Assembly: GCA_048268485.1 (NCBI GenBank)
Contig: JBLWVL010000013.1
Span: forward strand, 23,255-87,254
DNA: 64,000 nucleotides
Source: Oceanospirillum sp048268485
GTDB lineage: Bacteria; Pseudomonadota; Gammaproteobacteria; Pseudomonadales; Halomonadaceae
Direction: 5' to 3'
In this document: in pieces, positions 9,376-17,936 of the stretch
How the letters are laid out: each line of letters opens with the position of its first letter
How positions within the stretch are numbered: the stretch's first letter is position 1
Notes under the pieces: generated by a model
What the model saw: only the letters and a program-made list of their open reading frames with translations
What the model was told of the DNA's origin: nothing
Databases searched by the model: none
Program-made: the position numbers and the translations under genes

Positions 9376-9859
9376 TCGCCATCAGTCGGGATTGGCAACA
9401 CTTATGTTCACGGTTGTACTTTTGGTGTCTCTGACAATTATGAGCTTTCTCGGTGCTCGTACTTTAATGACGGAACAGGCGATCTCTGCAAACGAAAACA
9501 GAAGCAGAGAGATTGAGTATGCTGCAGAGGCTGCTCTTGAATATGGTATCGCCTGGCTGAATCGTCATGCCCCTGATTTTGCAACCTGGGATGATCTGGT
9601 TGCCGATAGCACGGTTATTATTGCAGGTAGTGACCACTATAATTTGAGTGTTGATTATCTGCCGAGCTGCTTGGATCCGGGGGCAGAAGCTGAAAGATCC
9701 ACCTGTGTTCGCTGGCTTGTGGAAGTTCGGGCCAGAGCAACGGCGTCCTCAGATACAGATCTGACCCGTCTGCAGGTTATGCGACTGGTGGAGGACCGTA
9801 TCAGTCACTCACCCGCTATTCGTTATATTCGTATTCCCGGAAGTTGGCGCGACTGGTAA
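9356..9859 (+). CDS. pilX: Type IV pilus minor pilin PilX-like
   Basis: A 167-residue protein. The prepilin-like start Q-S-G before L-A-T-L lacks Glu at mature position 5, as is usual for PilX. A hydrophobic helix (M-F-T-V-V-L-L-V-S-L-T-I-M) is followed by N-E-N-R-S-R-E-I-E-Y-A-A-E-A-A-L-E-Y-G, the PilX-like arrangement. It overlaps the end of pilW. In Pseudomonas pilX is followed by pilY1; here a pilV-like gene follows instead. Confidence 0.78.
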   Translation: MIAISLNRHQSGLATLMFTVVLLVSLTIMSFLGARTLMTEQAISANENRSREIEYAAEAALEYGIAWLNRHAPDFATWDDLVADSTVIIAGSDHYNLSVDYLPSCLDPGAEAERSTCVRWLVEVRARATASSDTDLTRLQVMRLVEDRISHSPAIRYIRIPGSWRDW

Positions 9860-9885
9860 GGCTTGTCATAGGGTGCTGAGATACC

Positions 9886-10377
9886 ATGGAAAGGTACTTA
9901 TTTAAAATGATAAAGAGGCAGCAAGCAGGAATAACCTTGATCGAAGTCCTACTCGTTGTCCTGATTATTTCTGTGGGTATGGCGGCGACTGCGAAATTCC
10001 AGGCAGAGCTTTTTCAGACCAGCGCTACAACTAAAGCACGCTTTCAGGCACTGGCCCTTGCCCAGAGTAAAATAGAGAGCCTGAAAATTCTTCAGAGCTC
10101 TGCTGTCGGGGGAGGTCAGAGCGATGTTGCAGGAGACTACACAGATTATGATATCAGGTGGGATCGCTTTTCTGTGTCGGGGCTTAGCAATACAGACCAG
10201 TACACAGTGACCGTTACCTGGAAAGATCATCAAAACCGCAGCCATAGTGTTCAGGTCAGTACTATTTTGTTCACCGGCCGCATGTCGGGTGGTTATGGGG
10301 CTGATTCTGTGGTGCGTGCAGAGGCTGCAAGGTGCGTTTTTTTGAGTTGTGATATGGTTGCCGGCCCGTCGGGCTGA
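9886..10377 (+). CDS. pilV: Type IV pilus minor pilin PilV-like
   Basis: A 163-residue pseudopilin with Q-A-G before I-T-L-I-E-V-L-L-V, so the Glu at position 5 is present. A helix and A-L-A-L-A-Q-S-K-I-E-S-L follow, typical of PilV/GspI-type minor pilins. The start may be ATG 9886 or ATG 9907; the second gives a shorter leader. The stop abuts an ATG of the thiO frame, though the real thiO start is probably 84 bases later. It ends a four-gene set that contains no PilY1 tip adhesin. Confidence 0.77.
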   Translation: MERYLFKMIKRQQAGITLIEVLLVVLIISVGMAATAKFQAELFQTSATTKARFQALALAQSKIESLKILQSSAVGGGQSDVAGDYTDYDIRWDRFSVSGLSNTDQYTVTVTWKDHQNRSHSVQVSTILFTGRMSGGYGADSVVRAEAARCVFLSCDMVAGPSG

Positions 10378-10461
10378 ATGAAGACACTAACCTATACCCA
10401 TCAGAACTCAGTCAGTAAGACGATACCGTTAATCAATAAACATAAAGACAGGGGAAATAGT

Positions 10462-11598
10462 TTGAACGATTTTCTGATCGTCGGTGGCGGCGTGATCGGC
10501 ATGATGACCGCTCGTATACTGGCGGACTCTGGTGCGGACGTCACTATTGTTGATAGAGGCTTGTTGTGTAACGAATCCTCATGGGCTGGCGGTGGTATTG
10601 TCTCTCCGCTTTACCCTTGGCGTTACCGCCCGGAAATTACCGCCTTAGCCAACTGGTCGCAAGGGTATTATCCTCAATTAGCAAAAGTTCTGGCTGAAGA
10701 AACCGGGATTGATCCGGAGTTTCGTTCCGGAGGTATGCTGATGCTTCGGGTTGACGATGAAGCTGAGGCGCTGGCTTGGGCTGAAAAATATCAGCAACCT
10801 CTGACGCAGGTTACCAAAGAGTTTATCTACAGCACAGAAGCCAATATCGCTCCGGGTAAAGAGCAAGCGATCTGGATGCCGGAGGTGGGTAGTATCCGTA
10901 ACCCCCGTCTGGGAAAGGCACTAAAAAAGAGTCTTGAGCAGCGGCCTAACGTCCGTATTCTGGAACATGTTGAGGTCAAAAGCATTCGGGTAATGGATGG
11001 GCAGGCGATAGGTGTCAATACGGCTAACTCGGTACTGAGTGCCGGCCAGGTTATTGTTTGCAGCGGAGCCTGGAGCTCAGGTCTGCTCAAGGCTGAAGGT
11101 CAGGAAGGCGAAAATCTACTGCCGGAATTCCCGATCGAACCGGTACGCGGTCAGATGATGGTATACAAGGCAGAGCCGGGCTTGGTTAACCGTGTCGTTA
11201 TGCTGGATGGCCGTTATGTGATTCCCCGTAACGATGGTCGCATTCTGGTTGGCTCAACTTTGGAATATGACAGCTTTAATAAGCAAACTACAGAAGAGGC
11301 CCGTCAGTCGTTGCAGGCCAGCGCTGAAGCTCTTATTCCTGCATTGAAGGATATTCCGGTAGAACATCACTGGTGCGGTCTTCGCCCGGGCTCGCCGGAT
11401 GGTGTGCCTTTTATCGGTGCGGTGGAGGAGGTGGGCCATTTGCATGTTAATGCCGGTCATTTCCGCAATGGTCTGGTTCTGGCTCCTGCTGCTACGGAGC
11501 TGCTCTGTAATCAGCTGCTGGGTCAGCAGGCGATTATCGATCCGGCGCCTTATCAGCCAAGTTCTCGACTGAAAGAAACAGAAGGCGAGATGATTTAA
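10462..11598 (+). CDS. thiO: FAD-dependent glycine oxidase ThiO-type
   Basis: A DAO-family flavoprotein that oxidises glycine to the imine used for the thiazole ring of thiamine. The N-terminus has the FAD-binding I-V-G-G-G-V-I-G. The C-terminal part has H-W-C-G-L-R-P-G-S-P-D-G-V-P-F-I-G and H-F-R-N-G-L-V-L-A-P, typical of ThiO. I chose TTG 10462 because AGGGGAA lies at 10450-10456 and the Rossmann motif then begins near residue 7, giving 378 residues. The in-frame ATG at 10378 would add 28 residues of non-family sequence. Its position beside the minor pilins matches Pseudomonas. Confidence 0.83.
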   Translation: MNDFLIVGGGVIGMMTARILADSGADVTIVDRGLLCNESSWAGGGIVSPLYPWRYRPEITALANWSQGYYPQLAKVLAEETGIDPEFRSGGMLMLRVDDEAEALAWAEKYQQPLTQVTKEFIYSTEANIAPGKEQAIWMPEVGSIRNPRLGKALKKSLEQRPNVRILEHVEVKSIRVMDGQAIGVNTANSVLSAGQVIVCSGAWSSGLLKAEGQEGENLLPEFPIEPVRGQMMVYKAEPGLVNRVVMLDGRYVIPRNDGRILVGSTLEYDSFNKQTTEEARQSLQASAEALIPALKDIPVEHHWCGLRPGSPDGVPFIGAVEEVGHLHVNAGHFRNGLVLAPAATELLCNQLLGQQAIIDPAPYQPSSRLKETEGEMI

Positions 11599-11614
11599 GA
11601 TCGATAGCACCCAT

Positions 11615-11668
11615 AAAAAAGGGTGTGGATAACTGGCTTTTCCCGGTTATCCACACCCTTTCTTTTTT
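11615..11668 (+). terminator. Bidirectional terminator built on two DnaA-box sequences
   Basis: A 16-bp stem (11621-11636 with 11643-11658, one G-T pair) lies between convergent thiO and the PP0621-type gene. A-runs precede it and T-runs follow it, so it can stop transcription from both sides. Each arm contains the exact DnaA-box 9-mer: TGTGGATAA at 11624-11632 and TTATCCACA at 11647-11655. Confidence 0.8.
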
Positions 11669-11700
11669 TCCGGAGCTCTGTTTACAGGAAACAATACAGC

Positions 11701-11970
11701 CTATTTTTTCTCAGGGCCGTTATCCAGAAAGTGTTGCTTATGTTCATGGCAGCAAAACCAAAGATTTTCATGTTTCACTGCATCCGTCTGGGGCAGGTGA
11801 AGATTGCAGTATCGGCATTGAACCATCTGCTGTGAGTCTGCTGCTCGTTTGTCAGATGCATTCTCATCGCTCTGAGATTTCAGCTTTCTCTGGTTGTAAG
11901 CTTTTAACAGGCGAATGCCCAACCAGACAATACCGATAAAGATGATTAAGCGGAAAATAATAAAGCCCAT
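11701..11970 (-). CDS. PP0621-family small membrane protein with zinc-type cysteines
   Basis: An 89-residue protein. One N-terminal membrane helix (F-I-I-F-R-L-I-I-F-I-G-I-V-W-L-G) is followed by a polar linker and a cysteine cluster, Q-C-R-Y-C-N and later W-F-C-C-H-E-H-K-Q-H-F. It resembles the PP0621 family, whose function is not known to me. The Cys/His set suggests a bound metal. AGGATGG precedes ATG 11970. It converges with thiO across the hairpin terminator. Confidence 0.7.
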   Translation of the reverse strand: MGFIIFRLIIFIGIVWLGIRLLKAYNQRKLKSQSDENASDKRAADSQQMVQCRYCNLHLPQTDAVKHENLWFCCHEHKQHFLDNGPEKK

Positions 11971-12049
11971 GATGCCATCCTAAACTGAATTGGGTTTCTG
12001 TTTGAGCATAAAGCGCTGATCAATAGTTGGCCATCAGCGATACATATTC

Positions 12050-12967
12050 TTAACTGAATACATCCGGAATCAAGGCCTCCCAGGGGGCTTTGCTGCCTTC
12101 GCCCAAAGGTTTAAGCAATTCAAGCTGTCCGCTTGAGGTTAGCTGCTTATGCTTAGGGTACTGGGATTTCAGCAGGTCAAGTGCTTCACGAGCTTCTTCT
12201 TCCATACCGAGATGCAGATATGCCTCTGATAATGTTGCTAAGGCATCGCCTGAGACTCCGGCTGTCGGGTAGTTCTCCAGGGCAAACTGGCTGCGCTTAA
12301 TGGCAGCAACATAACCGCCTTTTCTGATATAGAACTGGGCGATAAAGATTTCACGCCGAGCTAATACATTACGGATATACAGCATCCGCTGGCGGGCATC
12401 GAAAGCGTAGCGGCTATCCGGGAATCGTCGTAAAAAGTTATCAAAATCAGCGAAAGCATCCCGAGTGGCGCCGAGGTCACGTTCAGAAATGTCGATCAGC
12501 TCCAGACCTTCCAGCATATAGCGCCCCGCCATATACGATGACATTCCCTTCATATAATAGGCATAGTCAATCTGTGCATGTCGAGGGTGCAGGCGAATAA
12601 AGCGGTCAGCTGTTGCTCGGGCCGTTTCGTAATCCTGATTACGAAACTGGGCATAGATCTGCTCCAGTAAAGCCTGTTCTGAGAAACGGCCCAGTGGATA
12701 TTTGGTTTCCAGAGCTTCCAGCAACTCAAGGCTACGAATAAAGTTATTGCCTTCCAGAGCATTTCTGGCTTCCAGATAAAGCGTACGCTCAGCTTTAGCT
12801 AAATCGGCGGCAGACTGATCACTGGCACAGCCTGTTAACAGCAGTGCCAGGCCAGCAAAAGCGGCCAGAAAATACTGGCGGGATAACAATCGGAAGCAGA
12901 CGAACCTGCCCGTATGGGCATTGCGGCTACAGCGTTTATAATGACGGAAAGAAACTGGCTTACGCAT
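12050..12967 (-). CDS. bamD: Outer membrane assembly lipoprotein BamD
   Basis: BamD is the essential lipoprotein of the BAM complex, anchored to the outer membrane on its periplasmic side. The lipobox L-L-L-T-G-C-A-S is preceded by a hydrophobic segment, and a series of TPR-like helices follows (Y-P-L-G-R-F-S-E-Q-A, R-F-I-R-L-H-P, F-L-R-R-F-P-D-S-R-Y-A). ATG 12967 leaves an unusually long, Arg-rich leader. TTG 12889 (L-L-S-R-Q-Y-F-L-A-A-F) would give a more normal signal peptide, so the start is uncertain. It diverges from rluD, the common gammaproteobacterial arrangement. Confidence 0.9.
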   Translation of the reverse strand: MRKPVSFRHYKRCSRNAHTGRFVCFRLLSRQYFLAAFAGLALLLTGCASDQSAADLAKAERTLYLEARNALEGNNFIRSLELLEALETKYPLGRFSEQALLEQIYAQFRNQDYETARATADRFIRLHPRHAQIDYAYYMKGMSSYMAGRYMLEGLELIDISERDLGATRDAFADFDNFLRRFPDSRYAFDARQRMLYIRNVLARREIFIAQFYIRKGGYVAAIKRSQFALENYPTAGVSGDALATLSEAYLHLGMEEEAREALDLLKSQYPKHKQLTSSGQLELLKPLGEGSKAPWEALIPDVFS

Positions 12968-13154
12968 AATCACCAAAAGAGCTGTTATCAATGGTAGAAT
13001 GGACGGCGAATGACTATAGCACAGGCTAATGATAAATACGTATTTGTCATTAGCTGGTTGCTAGCCTTTCTTTGACATCCTGAGCCAGCCGGAGTTTCAT
13101 GCTTCAAGGCGCTTAAGTTCAGACATTAACTCTTACCCGGATCTTTATTCATTC

Positions 13155-14108
13155 ATGGCTGAATCAATTTCGCTGCAAGCAACCGTCCCTTTCGAACTGA
13201 GCGGTTCCCGTTTGGATCAGATTGCCGCAGAGCTTTTTCCCGATTACTCGCGCTCCCGTCTGCAAAGCTGGATTAAATCCGGCGAGTTGACCGTTAATGG
13301 TATGCAGCGTAAACCGAAAGAGAAACTGAATGGTGGCGAAGAACTGAAAATCGAAGCTACGGAAGAGAACAATGATGAGTGGGTTGCTCAGGATATCGCA
13401 TTGGATATCGTTTACGAAGATAACGATATTCTTGTGATCAACAAACCTGCAGGCCTGGTCGTTCATCCGGCAGCGGGTCATCAGAACGGCACCTTGCTGA
13501 ACGCTCTGTTGCATCACGCTCCGGATATGGCGCACCTGCCCCGTGCTGGCATTGTGCATCGACTGGACAAAGACACCACAGGTCTGATGGTTGTTGCAAA
13601 AAACCTGATGGCACAGAACGCGTTGGTCGAACAGCTACAGGATCGCTCCATGGGGCGTGAGTACGAAGCTGTAGCCGTTGGCGTGATGACTGGTGGCGGT
13701 AAAGTTGATGCCCCCGTTGGTCGGCATGAGAAAGACCGAAAACGAATGACTGTCACGCCAACCGGTAAACCTGCTGTTACTCACTATCGAGTGCTTGAGC
13801 GCTATCGTGGGCATACACATATTCGTTGTAAGCTGGAGACAGGTCGAACGCATCAGATTCGTGTGCATATGTCACATATTAACTATCCGTTAGTTGGTGA
13901 CCCGGTGTACGGTGGTCGTATGCGTTTACCGGCTGGCAGCAGTGAAGGCCTTAAGCAGGCTTTGCGCCATTTTACCCGACAGGCACTGCACGCCAAGCGT
14001 CTTGAGCTTTGGCACCCCGCAACAGGAGATCTGATGGAGTGGGAAGTAGACCTTCCCGATGATTTCCTTAAGCTGCTGGAAGCGCTGGAAACGGATCTGG
14101 AAGATTAA
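13155..14108 (+). CDS. rluD: 23S rRNA pseudouridine synthase RluD
   Basis: RluD makes the pseudouridines of helix 69 in 23S rRNA. The 317-residue protein has an N-terminal S4-like domain (S-R-L-D-Q-I-A-A-E-L-F-P-D-Y-S-R-S) and the catalytic motif H-R-L-D-K-D-T-T-G-L, with the active aspartate. G-R-T-H-Q-I-R-V-H-M follows. It diverges from bamD and overlaps pgeF by one base in TAATG, so the two are translationally coupled. Confidence 0.95.
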   Translation: MAESISLQATVPFELSGSRLDQIAAELFPDYSRSRLQSWIKSGELTVNGMQRKPKEKLNGGEELKIEATEENNDEWVAQDIALDIVYEDNDILVINKPAGLVVHPAAGHQNGTLLNALLHHAPDMAHLPRAGIVHRLDKDTTGLMVVAKNLMAQNALVEQLQDRSMGREYEAVAVGVMTGGGKVDAPVGRHEKDRKRMTVTPTGKPAVTHYRVLERYRGHTHIRCKLETGRTHQIRVHMSHINYPLVGDPVYGGRMRLPAGSSEGLKQALRHFTRQALHAKRLELWHPATGDLMEWEVDLPDDFLKLLEALETDLED

Positions 14109-14848
14109 TGCGTAACGCCTTTGCCTTTATGGCGCCACACTGGCCAGCCCCGAAAAATGTAAAGGCGCTGGTTACCTCCCGTGAACGAGGAGGCAGCAAG
14201 CCCCCTTTCGATTATTTCAATATGGCAGAGCATGTTGGCGATAACCCCGCTACTGTAGCCATGGCCCGACAGGATCTGCAAAGTTTTGTCGGTGAGAAGC
14301 ATCCTCTTTTGTGGCTTAATCAGACCCACAGCACTATCGTCGCTGATAGTTTCACGCCTAACATCAAAGCTGATGCCGCTGTAGCTTTTAACTCTGATTA
14401 TGCCTGTGTTGTGATGACCGCTGATTGCCTGCCGGTATTCTTCTGCTCCGAGGATGGTGACAGGGTCGGTGTGGCTCACGCGGGTTGGCGGGGATTAGCC
14501 GATGGCGTACTGGAAGCCACTCTGGATAAGCTGAATATCGAGCCGGAGAAAACCCTGGTTTGGTTAGGTCCAGCCATCAGTAGCAAACACTTTGAAGTGG
14601 GTGACGAAGTCCGTCAGCGTTTTGTTGAACAGCTACCGCAAAGCTTCGATTGCTTCGAACCAAGCCCTTTCCGGCTGAATCATTATATGGCGGATCTGTA
14701 CCAGCTTGCGCGGCTGAAACTGGCGGAGCGGGGTGTTGATCAGGTCTATGGTGGGGCTTTCTGCACCTACGCCGAACGCAAACGCTTCTACTCCTACCGA
14801 CGCGACGGACAGACCGGCCGCATGGCCAGTATTATCTGGCTGGCATAG
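14108..14848 (+). CDS. pgeF: Peptidoglycan editing factor PgeF (YfiH/laccase-domain family)
   Basis: A 246-residue protein of the Cu-oxidase_4/YfiH family. Members act on purine nucleosides or guard against mis-incorporation of amino acids into peptidoglycan precursors (family knowledge). Visible motifs are F-D-Y-F-N-M-A-E-H-V-G-D, the metal-site cysteine in T-A-D-C-L-P-V, H-A-G-W-R-G-L, and C-T-Y-A-E-R-K-R-F-Y-S-Y-R-R-D. The ATG overlaps the rluD stop. The order rluD-pgeF-clpB is as in Pseudomonas. Confidence 0.92.
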   Translation: MRNAFAFMAPHWPAPKNVKALVTSRERGGSKPPFDYFNMAEHVGDNPATVAMARQDLQSFVGEKHPLLWLNQTHSTIVADSFTPNIKADAAVAFNSDYACVVMTADCLPVFFCSEDGDRVGVAHAGWRGLADGVLEATLDKLNIEPEKTLVWLGPAISSKHFEVGDEVRQRFVEQLPQSFDCFEPSPFRLNHYMADLYQLARLKLAERGVDQVYGGAFCTYAERKRFYSYRRDGQTGRMASIIWLA

Positions 14849-14979
14849 TGATATTTGACAGCTCAGGGCGTCGTACCCGATGACGCCTTTGGCTGGTCCA
14901 ACCTACGTCCTGAATAACCAATAAGTCTCTCAATCCTGATCTATATCAACCTCTTTAATGCCATAAACCCCCCGCCAGC

Positions 14980-15005
14980 CTTGAACTTGTACTTTTTGCC
15001 CCTAT
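14980..15005 (+). promoter_or_regulatory. Sigma-32 (heat-shock) promoter of clpB
   Basis: CTTGAA at 14980-14985, a 13-base spacer and CCCCTAT at 14999-15005 match the RpoH consensus well. The site lies about 110 bases before the clpB start, where a heat-shock promoter is expected. Confidence 0.75.
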
Positions 15006-15114
15006 CTTTCCGGTATAAGCAATAACCCACCTGTCGGAAACCCCGACACTACTTCGGCTGAATACAGCCCAACGACACATCACGGGGTTACACAGGTCTA
15101 CCGAGGAATACGAA

Positions 15115-17688
15115 ATGCGTGTTGACCGTTTAACCGGAAAACTTCAGCAAGCACTTGCTGATGCCCAATCTATGGCTGTGGGCCATGATCATAATCTCCT
15201 GCAACCGGTTCATCTGATTCTGGCAATGCTGGAACAGCGTGATGGTTCTATCCGGCCTCTGATCAGTCAGGCAGGTGGCGATTTTAATAAACTGCGTAAT
15301 GAGCTGCGAGAACAGTTTGAGTCCCTGCCTGTTATCAGTAACAGTGATGGCCAGATTATGATGTCGCCGGAATTAGGTGGCATGCTGAACCTGGCGGATA
15401 AAGAATCTCAGCAGCGCAAAGACTCCTATATTTCCAGTGAATTGGTGCTGCTGGCCGCCGTGCAGGATAAGGGGGATACCGGCAAACTGATGCGGGGTTG
15501 CGGCCTGAGTAAAGAGTCTTTAAGCAAAGCGATTGATCAGGTTCGGGGCGGTGAAAGCGTGGATGACCCAAATAGCGAAGAGCTGCGCCAGTCATTGGAT
15601 CGTTTCACTGTGGATCTTACCCAGCGGGCTCTGGATGGCAAGCTGGACCCTGTGATCGGTCGTGACGATGAGATCCGTCGCACCATTCAGGTTCTGCAGC
15701 GCCGTACCAAAAACAACCCTGTCTTGATCGGTGAACCCGGTGTGGGTAAAACCGCCATCGTCGAAGGTCTGGCGCAACGCATTATCAACGGCGAAGTGCC
15801 GGAAGGCCTGAAAAACAAACAGGTGCTGTCGCTGGATATGGGCGCACTGATCGCCGGTGCTAAATACCGGGGTGAGTTTGAAGAACGCTTAAAAGCAGTG
15901 CTCAATGAGCTGGCCAAGCAGGAAGGTCAGGTTATTCTGTTTATTGATGAACTGCATACCATGGTTGGAGCCGGTAAAGGCGAAGGTGCAATGGATGCCG
16001 GTAATATGCTTAAGCCTGCCCTGGCCCGTGGTGAGCTGCATTGCGTGGGTGCAACCACACTTGACGAGTACCGCCAATACATCGAAAAAGATGCCGCCCT
16101 TGAGCGCCGCTTCCAGAAAGTACAGGTGGATGAACCTACAGAAGAAGACACCATCGCTATTCTGCGCGGCCTGAAAGAGCGTTATGAGCTGCACCACGGT
16201 GTGGATATTACCGACAGCGCATTAATTGCAGCAGCTAAACTGTCCCAGCGTTATATCACCGATCGCCAGCTACCAGACAAAGCGATCGACCTGATTGATG
16301 AGGCGGGTTCCCGTATCCGTATGGAGATGGATTCCAAACCGGAAGAGATGGATCGTATGGATCGCCGTCTGATTCAGTTAAAGATCGAGCGGGAAGCGCT
16401 GAAAAAAGAGAATGACGATGCCTCCCGTAAACGTCTGGCACATCTGGAAGGTGTGATTAAAGATCTGGAGCGGGAGTACGCTGACCTGGATGAGATCTGG
16501 CGTAGCGAAAAATCGGCGGTACAGGGTGCACAGCAGTTGAAAGAACAGCTGGAACAGGCCCGTCTGGATATGGAGTCCGCCCGCCGTAACGGTGATCTGG
16601 CACGTATGTCTGAGATTCAGTACGGCATTATCCCGGATCTGGAACGCAGTATGGAGATGGCCTCCCAGGTGGAGGAAACCGATCATCAGTTGCTGCGTAA
16701 TCGCGTGACCGAGGAAGAGATTGCCGAAGTGATCTCTAAATGGACCGGTATTCCGGTCAGCAAGATGCTGGAGTCTGAGCGGGACAAACTGCTCAAGATG
16801 GAAGATGCACTGCATGAGCGTGTCATCGGACAGGAAGAAGCGGTAGAAGCGGTTTCCAATGCGGTGCGTCGCTCCCGCGCGGGTCTGGCTGATCCGAATC
16901 GCCCGAACGGTTCTTTCCTCTTCTTAGGCCCAACCGGTGTCGGTAAAACCGAGCTGTGTAAGTCACTGGCTAAGTTCCTGTTCGATACCGAAGATGCCAT
17001 GGTGCGCATCGATATGTCTGAGTTTATGGAGAAACACTCCGTAGCCCGCCTGATCGGCGCACCTCCGGGTTATGTCGGTTATGAAGAAGGTGGTTATCTG
17101 ACGGAAACCGTGCGCCGCAAGCCGTACTCTGTTGTGCTGCTGGATGAGGTGGAAAAAGCCCACCCGGACGTGTTCAACATTCTGCTGCAGGTGCTGGAAG
17201 ATGGCCGCCTGACGGATGGTCAGGGTCGTACCGTGGACTTCCGCAACACCGTAATCGTGATGACTTCCAACCTGGGTTCCGATGTAATTCAGGCCTATGG
17301 TGGTAAAGACGATCAGTACGATGAGATGAAAAACAAAGTGATGGAGGTTGTCGGCAACCACTTCCGCCCTGAGTTGATCAACCGTATTGATGAGGTGGTG
17401 GTGTTCCACAGTCTTGCCCGTGAAGCGGTTAAAGGCATCGCGCGGATTCAGCTGCAGCGTCTGCAGCAGCGACTGGATGAGCGTGAACTAACCATCGAAC
17501 TGTCGGAAGACGCACTGGAACAACTGGTGGATGTCGGCTTCGACCCCGTTTACGGTGCCCGCCCGCTGAAACGCGCCCTGCAACGCTGGATCGAAAACCC
17601 GCTGGCGCAGGAGATCCTCGCCGGCAAATTCGCCCCCGGCCACACCATCAAAGTGGAAGTGCAGGATGGCGAACTGGTGTTTGTTTGA
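15115..17688 (+). CDS. clpB: ATP-dependent disaggregase ClpB
   Basis: ClpB is a hexameric Hsp100 chaperone that pulls polypeptides out of aggregates together with DnaK. The 857-residue protein has a Clp-N repeat domain, a first AAA+ module with Walker A G-E-P-G-V-G-K-T, a long coiled-coil middle domain (about residues 400-530), and a second AAA+ module with G-P-T-G-V-G-K-T. It has the C-terminal D2-small domain and no ClpP-binding loop that I can see. GAGG before ATG 15115 fixes the start. A sigma-32 promoter lies upstream and a strong terminator downstream. Confidence 0.97.
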   Translation: MRVDRLTGKLQQALADAQSMAVGHDHNLLQPVHLILAMLEQRDGSIRPLISQAGGDFNKLRNELREQFESLPVISNSDGQIMMSPELGGMLNLADKESQQRKDSYISSELVLLAAVQDKGDTGKLMRGCGLSKESLSKAIDQVRGGESVDDPNSEELRQSLDRFTVDLTQRALDGKLDPVIGRDDEIRRTIQVLQRRTKNNPVLIGEPGVGKTAIVEGLAQRIINGEVPEGLKNKQVLSLDMGALIAGAKYRGEFEERLKAVLNELAKQEGQVILFIDELHTMVGAGKGEGAMDAGNMLKPALARGELHCVGATTLDEYRQYIEKDAALERRFQKVQVDEPTEEDTIAILRGLKERYELHHGVDITDSALIAAAKLSQRYITDRQLPDKAIDLIDEAGSRIRMEMDSKPEEMDRMDRRLIQLKIEREALKKENDDASRKRLAHLEGVIKDLEREYADLDEIWRSEKSAVQGAQQLKEQLEQARLDMESARRNGDLARMSEIQYGIIPDLERSMEMASQVEETDHQLLRNRVTEEEIAEVISKWTGIPVSKMLESERDKLLKMEDALHERVIGQEEAVEAVSNAVRRSRAGLADPNRPNGSFLFLGPTGVGKTELCKSLAKFLFDTEDAMVRIDMSEFMEKHSVARLIGAPPGYVGYEEGGYLTETVRRKPYSVVLLDEVEKAHPDVFNILLQVLEDGRLTDGQGRTVDFRNTVIVMTSNLGSDVIQAYGGKDDQYDEMKNKVMEVVGNHFRPELINRIDEVVVFHSLAREAVKGIARIQLQRLQQRLDERELTIELSEDALEQLVDVGFDPVYGARPLKRALQRWIENPLAQEILAGKFAPGHTIKVEVQDGELVFV

Positions 17689-17722
17689 TTGGCCTATCGG
17701 TTAAACATTAAAGCCTGAATAT

Positions 17723-17758
17723 CCCCGCTGTTTGCAGACGTGAACAGCGGGGGTTTTT
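17723..17758 (+). terminator. Intrinsic terminator after clpB
   Basis: CCCCGCTGTT and AACAGCGGGG form a perfect 10-bp stem around a 10-base loop, followed by GTTTTT. It marks the edge between core genes and the accessory region. Confidence 0.85.
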
Positions 17759-17936
17759 ATGCGATGGACATTTTCTGATGTTCCGTTGGACTTTATGTGT
17801 GCTTTACCTGTGAAGGCTACTTGGATAAGCTAAAATTCAACTGATTACTTACTCATCAGGCTTATATGTGCTTGCTAAAGCGTACCCCTGATATTTAGGA
17901 ACCCATCGTATTTGTATATTAGGGATGTGAGGTTTA

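Noticed and set aside
11621..11658. Replication origin from clustered DnaA boxes
   Set aside because: Only two boxes, no AT-rich unwinding stretch and no dnaA, dnaN or gidA nearby; the structure is explained as a terminator.
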